Positions 46,808 through 54,339 are shown, counted from the first letter of the stretch. The stretch: DNA of 64,000 nt from an uncultured Aquimarina sp. (GCF_947492405.1 NZ_CANLMP010000001.1:248001-312000); one strand, 5' to 3'. Translations and numbers: made by a program. The notes: a model not told the origin generated them from the letters alone.

Positions 46808-47866
46808 TTACTTAGTTTGTTCTAAAGAATCCTGTTTGGCTTGTCTTCTTTCTTTATCTAATAACCTATTCGCTTCTCTATTTTCTGGTGTATCAGGAAT
46901 AAGAGTGTCACTTCTTGGTATATGAATAACTTTAAGTCTATCACTTTTATTTATTCTTACTTTAGCATCTTTTTTCGTAATTCTTACTTTAACTTTTTTA
47001 ATTTCTGGTTTAGGTACATTTTTTCGGTCCGTGGATGGATCATTATTTTCAGTATTTTCTTTGAGAAGATCTGATATCCTTTTGGATAAATCTGTAATTG
47101 ATGTAATACCAGCCTCTGCTCCTCCTAGTTTTCTGCCTAATATTGCTGTAAGTGCTGATAATGCGCCTCCAAAGTCAATATTAATATCTCCCTTTCCTTC
47201 ACGAGAACCGCCTAAGCCTTTCTTGTTTCCTCCAGTTCCATCGCTAAAATATATTCCTCCACCTTGTTCCTTTAAAAAGTTATTCAAACTACTCCAAAAA
47301 CTCTTGTCTTCTTTTAAGTTATTTAGTGTTTTAGTAACCACTGCTTCTCCTGTAGAAATACTTGTTATGAATATTTTTTCTCCACTCTCAGGACTAATGG
47401 TATAGATATCCATTTTATTTGGGTAAGCAATATCTGCCGTATGACTTGCCGCGACTGAACCATCGCCTCCTCTTTCTTTAAATCTTGCCTTTCCCCAATC
47501 ATCATTAGATTTTGCTACCATAGCTCTTAATACTAAAGTTAATATCACATCGTCATTTTGAAGAACAATTGATGATGTTTGACTTCGTATTTTTTCAACA
47601 AACCAGGGGCTATGAATAGTAATTTCTTCTAATCCTTCTAATTCAGCTGCATGTATAACTTTGTTTCCACTAAAAGAATATGGTGAATAATGAGGATATT
47701 TTGGTGCCAAAGGATCCACTGCAAAGAATCTACCCACTCTTGGATCGTGCATTCGATACTTATAGTTCAGACTATTCCCTTCTCCTTTGATTTCGTTATC
47801 CATTTCCTGTCCCTGGAAGCCATAACGGTACTCACCGGCATTTCCATTTCGGTTTGTTAATAGCAT
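46808..47866 (-). CDS. Silent (orphan) Rhs C-terminal toxin tip
   Basis: Reads 352 residues from an ATG that is internal to the Rhs core (MLLTNRNGNAGEYRYGFQGQE), so this is not a natural start. The open frame continues upstream only to an in-frame TGA at 47900-47902. The core end is complete (RMHDPRVGRFFAVDPLAPKYP, PYSFSGNKV). The tip (about 92-352) differs fully from the metallopeptidase tip: it has a Gly-rich stretch (GGDINIDFGG-like, GGALSALTAILGRKLGG) and a Lys/Arg-rich C-terminal region. I cannot assign an activity. It lacks a start, signal peptide and promoter, as expected for a stored cassette that becomes active only when joined to the main Rhs gene. Confidence 0.8.
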   Translation of the reverse strand: MLLTNRNGNAGEYRYGFQGQEMDNEIKGEGNSLNYKYRMHDPRVGRFFAVDPLAPKYPHYSPYSFSGNKVIHAAELEGLEEITIHSPWFVEKIRSQTSSIVLQNDDVILTLVLRAMVAKSNDDWGKARFKERGGDGSVAASHTADIAYPNKMDIYTISPESGEKIFITSISTGEAVVTKTLNNLKEDKSFWSSLNNFLKEQGGGIYFSDGTGGNKKGLGGSREGKGDINIDFGGALSALTAILGRKLGGAEAGITSITDLSKRISDLLKENTENNDPSTDRKNVPKPEIKKVKVRITKKDAKVRINKSDRLKVIHIPRSDTLIPDTPENREANRLLDKERRQAKQDSLEQTK

Positions 47867-47884
47867 CCCAAACGGATAGTAATC
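47803..47884 (-). repeat. 82-bp inverted repeat, right copy (start of the silent Rhs tip)
   Basis: Reverse complement identical to 43144-43225. The codon phase relative to the Rhs core is the same as in the expressed copy, so recombination would give an intact fusion. Confidence 0.95.
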
Positions 47885-48210
47885 TAAATCACAGGTGCGT
47901 CAGTATTTATAAGAACTTACAATTATTTTAATATGATAAAAATAACCGTTTAATACCAAAAACAACAAAATTTTAGCCACTTTTTTTGATGTTTTTTAGG
48001 GTGTTATAAAAAGCTTTTATCGCTATCTAATATAGAGAATTAAAAAATAAATCGTATTAAGTTCTATCAAAGGGTTAGGGTGAGAGATTATAGGGGTAGT
48101 GTATATCAAGAATATAATTTATACTGTAAATTTTACTATAGCATTTCTTTACATTTTTTATAACAAAAAAATCATAAAACACCCAAAACCCACTACCATA
48201 AGTGGGGAGA

Positions 48211-48429
48211 GGGTACTTATATAAGTCGGTATGTGAGCACCGGAGTATCGCTGGGGGTACTAATAATAGTAGGTCTTTGTATCTAAAAGTTTCGCATTGG
48301 GTAGTGCAAATACTGGATATGGGTACTTAAAACAGATGTACTTCCTGTGTCAGAGCTAAGTGTTACTTGTGTTTCACAGAGGACTCACCTATTATAAGAA
48401 CTAGGGGTAGGGTACTTTATAAGTACCCT
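48211..48429. repeat. Four spaced GGGTACT repeats ending in a 9-bp inverted repeat
   Basis: Copies begin at 48211, 48255, 48321 and 48410 (spacing 44, 66 and 89 nt). The last lies in AGGGTACTT-TAT-AAGTACCCT (48409-48429), a perfect hairpin. Possible protein-binding sites; role unknown. Confidence 0.4.
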
Positions 48430-48692
48430 TTACGAGTATAGTATTGTTAATTTTTTAACACATATAGCGTCGCGTTTCATTATTTCTCGTTCTCCGGTTG
48501 AATAAATCCTGTGTTGTTATAAGAGTAATTTAATTCTTGATTTAAAACGTCCAAAAAAAAATATTCAAAATACTGGTATTCAGTAGAATATAAATCAGAT
48601 TAGAAATAAAATAAAAAAACTCGAAAATAGACAGTAACAAAACACCTCCTAATGACACTTACTTATAGTAAGAGCAAAATTCAATAAATAAA

Positions 48693-48770
48693 GGTAGGCA
48701 TTTAATTGAATAGCAATTACAAGAATCAATGGCTACGGTTATATGCGGGGTATGTGTGCCGTAGCCAAAT
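48693..48770 (+). ncRNA. Conserved hairpin element, copy 2
   Basis: Same blocks as 2460-2543: GGTAGGCATTT at 48693, AATCAATG just before the stem, stem 48731-48738 with 48759-48766 (GGCTACGG / CCGTAGCC) and loop GGGGTATGTGT. It is followed by AAATTTTG rather than a long T-run. Pair changes relative to copy 1 keep the stem. Strand assigned by analogy with copy 1. Confidence 0.5.
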
Positions 48771-48982
48771 TTTGATAATAAGGTTCTATAAAGACACCTA
48801 AAATTGTGAATAACTATGCGTGCATTGTTAATAAGTTACGGTTAAACCGTTTTTTTGTTAAATTTTGTGTACATTTATCCGGCTTAACAATTGATCCCTA
48901 TATGATTTTATCCAGAAATAAAAATCATAATGTATTAAAAACAATCACAAATCGTCATTACTTAAACCTCACGACCCCTCCA

Positions 48983-49435
48983 ATGAACAACTACAAACTT
49001 ACGATCATCGGATTTGTAATATCCGCGTTCGTTTATTTTTCCGCTATTTTTTTAGAACTAGACCTTTTTGAACAAGTATTGGTATTTATGTCCAGCATAG
49101 AGCAATTCGAGTTCGATGAGTTTATTATTCCTTTCCTTTTGTTTTTCGTTTTTTGGGTATTTGATATGCGCAGGCGTGTCAAAAGAATCAAATTGGAAAA
49201 TGCAAAATTAAAAATTTATAAAGCAATGCTATCTTCTAGTCATCATATTCTAAATAATTTTATTTATCAAATGGATATATTTAAAATCACGGCAGAAGAT
49301 ACTCCTGGTTTTGATGCCAGGACTTTGGCGTATTATGAAGATATCATAAGCAATACTTCACATCAGATTCATTCGCTTAGTAATCTTTCTAGCATAGATG
49401 AATATTCTATACGTACCTCCGTGATGACTGGTTAA
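48983..49435 (+). CDS. Small two-helix membrane protein with a DHp-like histidine-kinase fragment
   Basis: 150 residues from the ATG at 48983, where the sequence first looks coding (MNNYKLTIIGF). Two membrane helices (about 7-25 and 48-62) lead into a charged linker (RRRVKRIKLENAKLKIYKA) and a helical segment with SSSHHILNNFIYQMD. This resembles the phospho-acceptor helix of LytS/His-kinase-type sensors, but no ATP-binding domain follows. It may be a stand-alone dimerisation partner or a remnant of a kinase. Function unknown. The upstream ATG at 48806 is in frame but unlikely. Confidence 0.6.
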   Translation: MNNYKLTIIGFVISAFVYFSAIFLELDLFEQVLVFMSSIEQFEFDEFIIPFLLFFVFWVFDMRRRVKRIKLENAKLKIYKAMLSSSHHILNNFIYQMDIFKITAEDTPGFDARTLAYYEDIISNTSHQIHSLSNLSSIDEYSIRTSVMTG

Positions 49436-49589
49436 GTGTTTATTGTTTTTTTATTATAGTTCTTACAGAGAAATAGAATAAATTTCATTTAATATTTTAG
49501 ATATTATCTGCCTAAACTTTATAGTTAAGAAGATTAGAAAAACTGTAAGTATCTACTATTTTTATCGACTCTAGAGTAAAATTATAGCT

Positions 49590-49724
49590 ATGGAAATTAT
49601 TGATTACTTATTGGGTAGAGGTGGATTTGCTTTGTTAGCGCTTTTTGCAGTGGTAATTGTATTATATAATAAGATAAAAGCAAGGAGAGCATTTAGAGTT
49701 CCTTCAAAAAAGAAAAACAGATAA
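49590..49724 (+). CDS. Short membrane protein (44 aa), not recognised
   Basis: MEIIDYLLGRGGFALLALF and a continuing helix to about residue 27, then a basic tail (KARRAFRVPSKKKNR). One transmembrane helix with a positively charged end is a typical layout for a real bacterial small membrane protein. It is followed 16 nt later by a strong hairpin terminator, which supports a transcript ending here. No homolog recognised. Confidence 0.5.
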   Translation: MEIIDYLLGRGGFALLALFAVVIVLYNKIKARRAFRVPSKKKNR

Positions 49725-49740
49725 TGTAGCATTATGAAAT

Positions 49741-49769
49741 AAGGAGTTACACAGATGGTATAACTCCTT
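49741..49769. terminator. Bidirectional hairpin terminator
   Basis: AAGGAGTTA (49741-49749) pairs with TAACTCCTT (49761-49769) around an 11-nt loop, with A/T-rich tails on both sides. It separates the small membrane gene from the converging GG-leader gene. Confidence 0.7.
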
Positions 49770-49799
49770 AATTATTTTAATTAATGAGAATAAATCCTC

Positions 49800-49994
49800 T
49801 TAATTAAATTGGCATACCTTAAATCCAGAAAAAGGAGTGTATCTACAAGAAACATCTCCAGGCCCCAAGAATGGAGACATATTCCAGCAGTCTGAATTTG
49901 TATTACATCGTCTTCCACCGATATTTCCTCCGTTGATCTCCTTTTGTTGTTCTTTGTTAAGAGAAGTCCCTAAGTTTTTGATTTTGTTAATCAT
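49800..49994 (-). CDS. GG-leader peptide precursor (bacteriocin-like, four cysteines)
   Basis: 64 residues. The leader MINKIKNLGTSLNKEQQKEINGG is split here as 'MINKIKNLGTSLNKEQQKEI' then 'NGG'; the double glycine is at 22-23. It matches the Bacteroidetes natural-product precursor pattern (LxxxxLNKxEQKxINGG) processed by peptidase-containing ABC transporters. The mature part would be about 41 residues with Cys at 30, 36, 50 and 61, enough for two disulfides or other cross-links. A second GG at 26-27 follows. No processing transporter or modifying enzyme is within the window, so these would be encoded elsewhere. The final activity is unknown. Confidence 0.75.
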   Translation of the reverse strand: MINKIKNLGTSLNKEQQKEINGGNIGGRRCNTNSDCWNMSPFLGPGDVSCRYTPFSGFKVCQFN

Positions 49995-50142
49995 AATGTG
50001 AAAAATTTATTAAGTTATATAGTTCTAAGTTAAATTCTTAAAAACTATAAAACTTAATCTTGTGGAAGTTCTACAGAAAAATGTGGATGAGTGTATATAT
50101 TTAGACAAAAATATCTTTAACCACCTTTTTTAGGGTAGTATG

Positions 50143-50688
50143 CTAAGGTTTACTTTTTTCGAAAAAGCTAAAGACAGATCCTCCATATTTACGAGCATTG
50201 CTAAAATTGGCAACATCATCAAGCTTAGTGTGCTTAGAGTGTTCAATAATTAAAATACCATCTTCATTAAGTAAATCGTGCTCAAAAACTAATTCGGCAA
50301 TCTTTGCAAACTGTTCATTTGTAAAATCATAAGGCGGATCGGCAAAGATAATATCTGATGTACGTTTTACTTTTTCTAAGTAATGATATACATCACTTTT
50401 TATGGTTTCTATTTCGAAATCAAGCTCTTTTGCTATACTTTTTATATAGCCTACACAAGCATAGTGCGAATCAACGGCTGTAATATTATCCGCACCGCGT
50501 GAGGCAAACTCATAGCTGATGTTACCTGTTCCTGCAAAAAGATCAAGCAATGTAACCTGAGAAAATACATAATGATGATTTAGGATGTTAAACAACCCTT
50601 CTTTGGCCATATCCGTTGTAGGTCGTACAGGTAATTTTTTCGGGGCCTGTAGTCTTTTTCCTTTATATTTTCCAGAGATAATTCGCAT
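50143..50688 (-). CDS. rsmD: 16S rRNA (guanine966-N2)-methyltransferase RsmD
   Basis: 181 residues with the usual family start (MRIISGKYKGKRLQAP) and PTTDMAKEGLFNIL. The SAM-binding motif is LLDLFAGTGNISYEFASRG and the catalytic motif is ADPPYDF. It methylates G966 of 16S rRNA on the 30S subunit. It forms a pair with the DUF3822 gene, whose stop lies 1 nt upstream, as is common in Flavobacteriia. Confidence 0.95.
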   Translation of the reverse strand: MRIISGKYKGKRLQAPKKLPVRPTTDMAKEGLFNILNHHYVFSQVTLLDLFAGTGNISYEFASRGADNITAVDSHYACVGYIKSIAKELDFEIETIKSDVYHYLEKVKRTSDIIFADPPYDFTNEQFAKIAELVFEHDLLNEDGILIIEHSKHTKLDDVANFSNARKYGGSVFSFFEKSKP

Positions 50689-50689
50689 A

Positions 50690-51523
50690 CTAAAAATGAT
50701 TTAACAAAATAAAATGTTGGTGATTATCAATAGAAGGTAAAGTTTCAGAGAATTTGGTATTGTTGTTTCTGTTCCCAAAACCCACATGACGTATGTATTT
50801 ATGTGCAATGTCGTAACAAGAGCTGTTTTTAGAAATATCACCTAAGAAAATTAATGTAAACTCTTCTGGATTCAATCTTAATTGTTCTGCAGCAAACATC
50901 ACATAATACAAAAAATCTTCACTGGTTTCATAAATATATGAATTACTCAATAGTAATTTTCCTTTATTAGTGATTACCAGATCGAATGTTTTAGAATTCA
51001 TATGTGCAAAAACTCTCGTAGTTTCGGTATTTTTCTCTTTTGATAAAACCTTATCAATTAGTATTGTAGCAGAATGCTTATAGGTAAATGATCCAAAAGT
51101 TTCAAAAAAGAAATTATTAATATTGGTATAAGGAATATAAACAGTAACTATTTCGTGTTGATCCAATTCATCATACGCTATAAAATCGTTTTCTAATACT
51201 TTGATATTGTGTTTTAGATAATCTTTTAGAGATTCAGAATCAAACAAAGCCTTTGGAACACAAGTATAGAGGTCATTTTGATAAATAACTTCTACAACAT
51301 CAAAGTTGTGTCTTAGATTTGTATTGTGATCAAAGCTATATTTTATCTTTTCTAATACTTGTTCTGGAGATAAATGTATACCAAAATCATCTTTCTCTAA
51401 GGCAATTACTTCGTTATCAGAATTTACTGTACAAAAAGAAAGTCCATTCAGGCTTACCTGAATGGACAATGTATATTTTGTATTACCAAAAGTATTACTC
51501 TTGTTCTGTTGTATTTGAGTCAT
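50690..51523 (-). CDS. DUF3822 family protein
   Basis: 277 residues, matching the Bacteroidetes DUF3822 pattern that typically lies beside rsmD. It has an actin/ASKHA-like feel: a start with beta strands (LSIQVSLNGLSFCTVN), a central FETFGSFTYKHSATILIDK, TRVFAHMNSKTFDLVI, and a closing LIFLGDISKNSSCYDIAHKY. Function is unknown. It overlaps the 3' end of the gene at 51495 by 29 nt and precedes rsmD, so the three are probably co-transcribed. Confidence 0.85.
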   Translation of the reverse strand: MTQIQQNKSNTFGNTKYTLSIQVSLNGLSFCTVNSDNEVIALEKDDFGIHLSPEQVLEKIKYSFDHNTNLRHNFDVVEVIYQNDLYTCVPKALFDSESLKDYLKHNIKVLENDFIAYDELDQHEIVTVYIPYTNINNFFFETFGSFTYKHSATILIDKVLSKEKNTETTRVFAHMNSKTFDLVITNKGKLLLSNSYIYETSEDFLYYVMFAAEQLRLNPEEFTLIFLGDISKNSSCYDIAHKYIRHVGFGNRNNNTKFSETLPSIDNHQHFILLNHF

Positions 51524-52151
51524 AAGTTTTTGGCCAATTACCTGTAGTGTTTACTTCTTGCATCGAACCAACTGATAAGAATGGTCCATCCACACCTTCT
51601 ACAGATTTTACTTGTTTTTCTTGATATAGTAAATCTTTATCTAGATCGTGTAATAAAATATCCTTAGAGACTTTAGCTTCAAAAACGCTAATTCTAATTC
51701 CGTTTTTATCAATAAAACCAGCATCAAGGTCAAACTTAGCGTCTTTACCTTCTACAGGCACATTCATCATAGTTTTGTAGCGATCGCTTCCTCCAAACAA
51801 AGAATCCTTTATAGATGCGTAACCAAGTGTATCAACAACTACAGTATCTCTTGGTTCATCTATCTGTAAAATTTTATTAAATCTGATAAAACTAGAATCT
51901 CTACGTTGTGTAAGAGTAAATTTAGCAGTATCTATAAAAGCAATTAACTTGGCCGGATCTTTTTCGAATCTACCAACTACCGTATTATGAGCTAGTTCTG
52001 CTTGTCGAATATCTCTTAAGTTTTCGATAGCTTTTGCATAACGCACTTTTTTAATTTTGTTGAATCGTACAGGACCCATTACAGAATTGTATACCATGTA
52101 ACCCAAGGCTGCGATAACTACCCATAGAACTAATTGAAGAACAATTTTCAT
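51495..52151 (-). CDS. Conserved membrane-anchored protein of unknown function
   Basis: 218 residues with one N-terminal membrane helix (about 5-22), then an amphipathic helix (RYAKAIENLRDIRQAELAHN) and a beta-rich C-terminal domain. The layout of anchor plus long helix recalls a pilin-like fold, but there is no prepilin cleavage site. It is the first gene of the group leading to DUF3822 and rsmD; a promoter element lies just upstream. I do not assign a role. Confidence 0.75.
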   Translation of the reverse strand: MKIVLQLVLWVVIAALGYMVYNSVMGPVRFNKIKKVRYAKAIENLRDIRQAELAHNTVVGRFEKDPAKLIAFIDTAKFTLTQRRDSSFIRFNKILQIDEPRDTVVVDTLGYASIKDSLFGGSDRYKTMMNVPVEGKDAKFDLDAGFIDKNGIRISVFEAKVSKDILLHDLDKDLLYQEKQVKSVEGVDGPFLSVGSMQEVNTTGNWPKTYDSNTTEQE

Positions 52152-52185
52152 TTTATAATTTAGCTTTTAGACATTAGTGTATACG

Positions 52186-52193
52186 CAAATCTA
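52186..52193 (-). promoter_or_regulatory. Promoter -7 element for the 51495-52151 gene
   Basis: On the minus strand this reads TAGATTTG (TAnnTTTG), 35 nt before the ATG. No clear TTTG at the usual distance. Confidence 0.45.
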
Positions 52194-52238
52194 CAATTTT
52201 TTTTCAATCGTAAAAGTTTATAGCCAAAAAATCATTAC

Positions 52239-52246
52239 TATCTTTG
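52239..52246 (+). promoter_or_regulatory. Promoter -7 element for the helicase gene
   Basis: TATCTTTG matches TAnnTTTG, with TTTA 18 nt upstream at 52217-52220. It lies 41 nt before the ATG at 52288 and supports that start over the ATG at 52177. Confidence 0.5.
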
Positions 52247-52287
52247 ATTTATTAACAGAATATGAATTTAAGTATTATGGATATTTC

Positions 52288-53715
52288 ATGAGGGAAACAG
52301 AATTTTATCAATTGTTAAAAGACGATTTTCCTTTTGAACCGACTCTAAGACAGGACATTGTACTTCAGAAGCTTTCTGCTTTTATATTATCAGGCACAAA
52401 AGATTCACTTTTTTTATTAAAAGGATATGCAGGAACAGGAAAAACAACTTTAATAGGAACTTTGGTCAAAAACCTTGGAAAAGCGAGATTAAATTCTGTT
52501 TTATTGGCTCCTACAGGTCGTGCTGCGAAGGTAATTAGCAACTATTCGGGCAGACAAGCACAAACAATACACAGAAATATTTATTATCCAAAAAAAACAA
52601 GTAGTGGAGGTCTTGCTTTTCAGTTAAAACAAAATAAAAGCAGAAATACCATCTTTATTGTAGATGAAGCTTCTATGATTCCAGACACTCCTAGTGATAG
52701 TAAACTATTTGAAAATGGATCATTATTAGATGATTTAATGATGTATGTGTACTCAGGTCATAATTGTAAAATCCTTTTTATTGGTGATACAGCTCAGTTA
52801 CCTCCGGTTAAATTAGAAGTAAGTCCAGCTTTGGATGCCGATAATTTATCAATGGGTTTTAATAAAGAAGTAACCCAAATAGAATTAGATGAAGTAGTAA
52901 GACAAGCTGAAAACAGTGGTATTCTAATGAATGCAACATCATTAAGAGAACTGCTTAATGATGGGTTTTATGAGTCTTTTCAATTTAATATAGAAGGATA
53001 TCCAGATATTATAAGGCTAATTGATGGACATGATATTATGGATGCTTTAAATGATTCTTATGCCAGTTCAGGTCATGAGGAATCAGTAATTATCTTGAGA
53101 TCTAACAAAAGAGCCAATATATATAACCAACAAATTCGTTCCAGAATACTTTTTCAGGAAGAAGAACTCTCAGCTGGAGATTACCTAATGGTTGTAAAGA
53201 ATAATTACTTTTGGTTGGACAATAAGAGTGAAGCAGGGTTTATAGCAAATGGAGATATTATTAAAATTTTGGAGATATATGCTATAAAAGAATTATATGG
53301 TTTTCGTTTTGCAGAAGTGAAAATAGCTATGGTTGATTATCCGGATCAAAAACCATTGGAAACCGTTTTGATTTTAGATACTTTAACTTCAGAAACACCT
53401 TCTTTGTCCTATGAAGAATCTAATAAGTTATATCAAGAAGTAATGAAAGATTTTGAAGGTGAAAAATCAAAATATAAAAAGTTTCTTGGTGTGAAAAACA
53501 ATAAGTTTTTTAATGGATTACAAGTGAAATTTTCTTATGCGATCACCTGTCATAAATCTCAAGGAGGACAGTGGGATACTGTCTTTATAGAACAACCTTA
53601 TCTTCCTGATGGGATTAACAAAGATTATTTAAGGTGGTTGTATACAGCGGTTACTAGAGCTAAAGAAAAACTGTATCTTATTGGGTTTAAGGACGATTTT
53701 TTTATTGAGAATTAA
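52288..53715 (+). CDS. RecD-like ATP-dependent DNA helicase (superfamily 1)
   Basis: 475 residues from the ATG at 52288 (MRETEFYQLL). Walker A GYAGTGKT at 46-53, Walker B with DEAS at 126-129, motif III GDTAQLPPV, and C-terminal motifs YAITCHKSQGGQWDTV and YTAVTRA of the UvrD_C_2 fold. This is a short Bacteroidetes RecD/Pif1-like helicase without RecBC partners nearby. The role is probably in DNA repair or recombination. The DUF4126 gene follows 12 nt downstream. Confidence 0.9.
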   Translation: MRETEFYQLLKDDFPFEPTLRQDIVLQKLSAFILSGTKDSLFLLKGYAGTGKTTLIGTLVKNLGKARLNSVLLAPTGRAAKVISNYSGRQAQTIHRNIYYPKKTSSGGLAFQLKQNKSRNTIFIVDEASMIPDTPSDSKLFENGSLLDDLMMYVYSGHNCKILFIGDTAQLPPVKLEVSPALDADNLSMGFNKEVTQIELDEVVRQAENSGILMNATSLRELLNDGFYESFQFNIEGYPDIIRLIDGHDIMDALNDSYASSGHEESVIILRSNKRANIYNQQIRSRILFQEEELSAGDYLMVVKNNYFWLDNKSEAGFIANGDIIKILEIYAIKELYGFRFAEVKIAMVDYPDQKPLETVLILDTLTSETPSLSYEESNKLYQEVMKDFEGEKSKYKKFLGVKNNKFFNGLQVKFSYAITCHKSQGGQWDTVFIEQPYLPDGINKDYLRWLYTAVTRAKEKLYLIGFKDDFFIEN

Positions 53716-53727
53716 ATTTATTTATAA

Positions 53728-54291
53728 ATGCAAGAAACAATTTTAAGCATATGTTTAGGAATTGGATTGGCAGCTTCTGTTGGTTTTAGAGTGTTTTTGC
53801 CGTTATTAGCAGTTAGTTTGGCAGGTCATTATGGTGTTATTCCGTTAAATTCTAGTTGGGAATGGGTAGGGAGTAATGTAGCGTTGCTCGTTCTATCTAT
53901 AGCTACAATAGTTGAAATTTTAGCATATTATATCCCTTGGTTTGATAATCTATTGGATACGATAGCGATTCCACTTGCCGCAATAGCGGGTACTGCGGTT
54001 ATGGTATCAACTGTTGCTAATCTGAGTCCTACAGTAACTTGGGCACTAGCTATTATCGCAGGTGGAGGAACAGCAACTACTGTAAAAAGCACAATGGGAG
54101 CGTCTAGACTAACATCTACAGCAACTACAGGAGGATTGGCAAATCCTGTTATAGCGACTGTAGAAACTGGAACAGCATCTGTGATGTCTTTGGTATCTAT
54201 TTTTATAGCACCTTTGGCAATTATTTTGGTAATACTGTTGTTCTTTGGTTTAAGAAAAGTTTATAAAAAACTATTTACTCGCTCTTCTTGA
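53728..54291 (+). CDS. DUF4126 integral membrane protein
   Basis: 187 residues with about five hydrophobic helices and a Gly/Thr-rich centre (AGGGTATTVKSTMGASRLTSTATTGG), quoted as 'AGGGTATTVKSTMGAS' and 'RLTSTATTGG'. It matches the DUF4126 pattern: SVGFRVFLPLL near the start and a final basic tail (RKVYKKLFTRSS). Function is not known. It is probably translated from the helicase transcript. Confidence 0.85.
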   Translation: MQETILSICLGIGLAASVGFRVFLPLLAVSLAGHYGVIPLNSSWEWVGSNVALLVLSIATIVEILAYYIPWFDNLLDTIAIPLAAIAGTAVMVSTVANLSPTVTWALAIIAGGGTATTVKSTMGASRLTSTATTGGLANPVIATVETGTASVMSLVSIFIAPLAIILVILLFFGLRKVYKKLFTRSS

Positions 54292-54317
54292 AAATCGATT
54301 TAAAAAAGTTATTTTTG
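54288..54317 (+). promoter_or_regulatory. Promoter of the kdsB-kdnB fusion gene
   Basis: TTG at 54288-54290, a 19-nt spacer, and TATTTTTG at 54310-54317. The -33 element overlaps the last codons of the DUF4126 gene. Confidence 0.6.
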
Positions 54318-54339
54318 ATCCTTCAAAAAGCACACAATT

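Larger units (their letters stand above)
43226..47802. other. Proposed invertible segment: toxin tip 1, partner 1, recombinase, partner 2, toxin tip 2
   Basis: The 4577-bp segment bounded by the perfect inverted repeats holds two convergent cassettes with a recombinase gene between them. Inversion would put the second tip in frame behind the large Rhs protein, because codon phase is the same in both repeat copies, and would leave the first tip silent on the minus strand. This is inferred from the arrangement; no inverted form is visible in a single sequence. Confidence 0.65.
47885..48982. other. Long intergenic region with hairpins and short repeats
   Basis: About 1.1 kb with no gene that I can support; an open frame from 48806 exists but its first 59 codons do not look coding. 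It contains a hairpin CCCACT-ACCATA-AGTGGG (48189-48206), four GGGTACT copies at 48211, 48255, 48321 and 48410, the second of the conserved RNA-like hairpins (48693-48770) and an AT-rich stretch. It could hold promoters for the gene at 48983 or for an unrecognised small RNA. Confidence 0.6.

Noticed and set aside
46513..47405. Plus-strand frames opposite the silent tip and its partner
   Set aside because: Antisense shadows; the minus strand carries a lipobox and Rhs core motifs in good phase.
46808..47866. Silent Rhs tip read as a simple pseudogene
   Set aside because: The frame is intact from repeat to stop, its partner gene is intact, and the phase matches the expressed core, so stored cassette is the better reading.
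48409..48429. 9-bp hairpin taken as terminator
   Set aside because: No T-run on either side and no gene ending nearby.
48806..48982. N-terminal extension of the membrane protein at 48983
   Set aside because: The 59 residues look non-coding, with no signal or anchor. The ATG at 48983 starts a clean membrane helix.
51495..52151. Membrane protein considered a fourth pseudopilin
   Set aside because: It lacks the cleavage motif and Glu +5, and stands in the rsmD group, far from the secretion operon.
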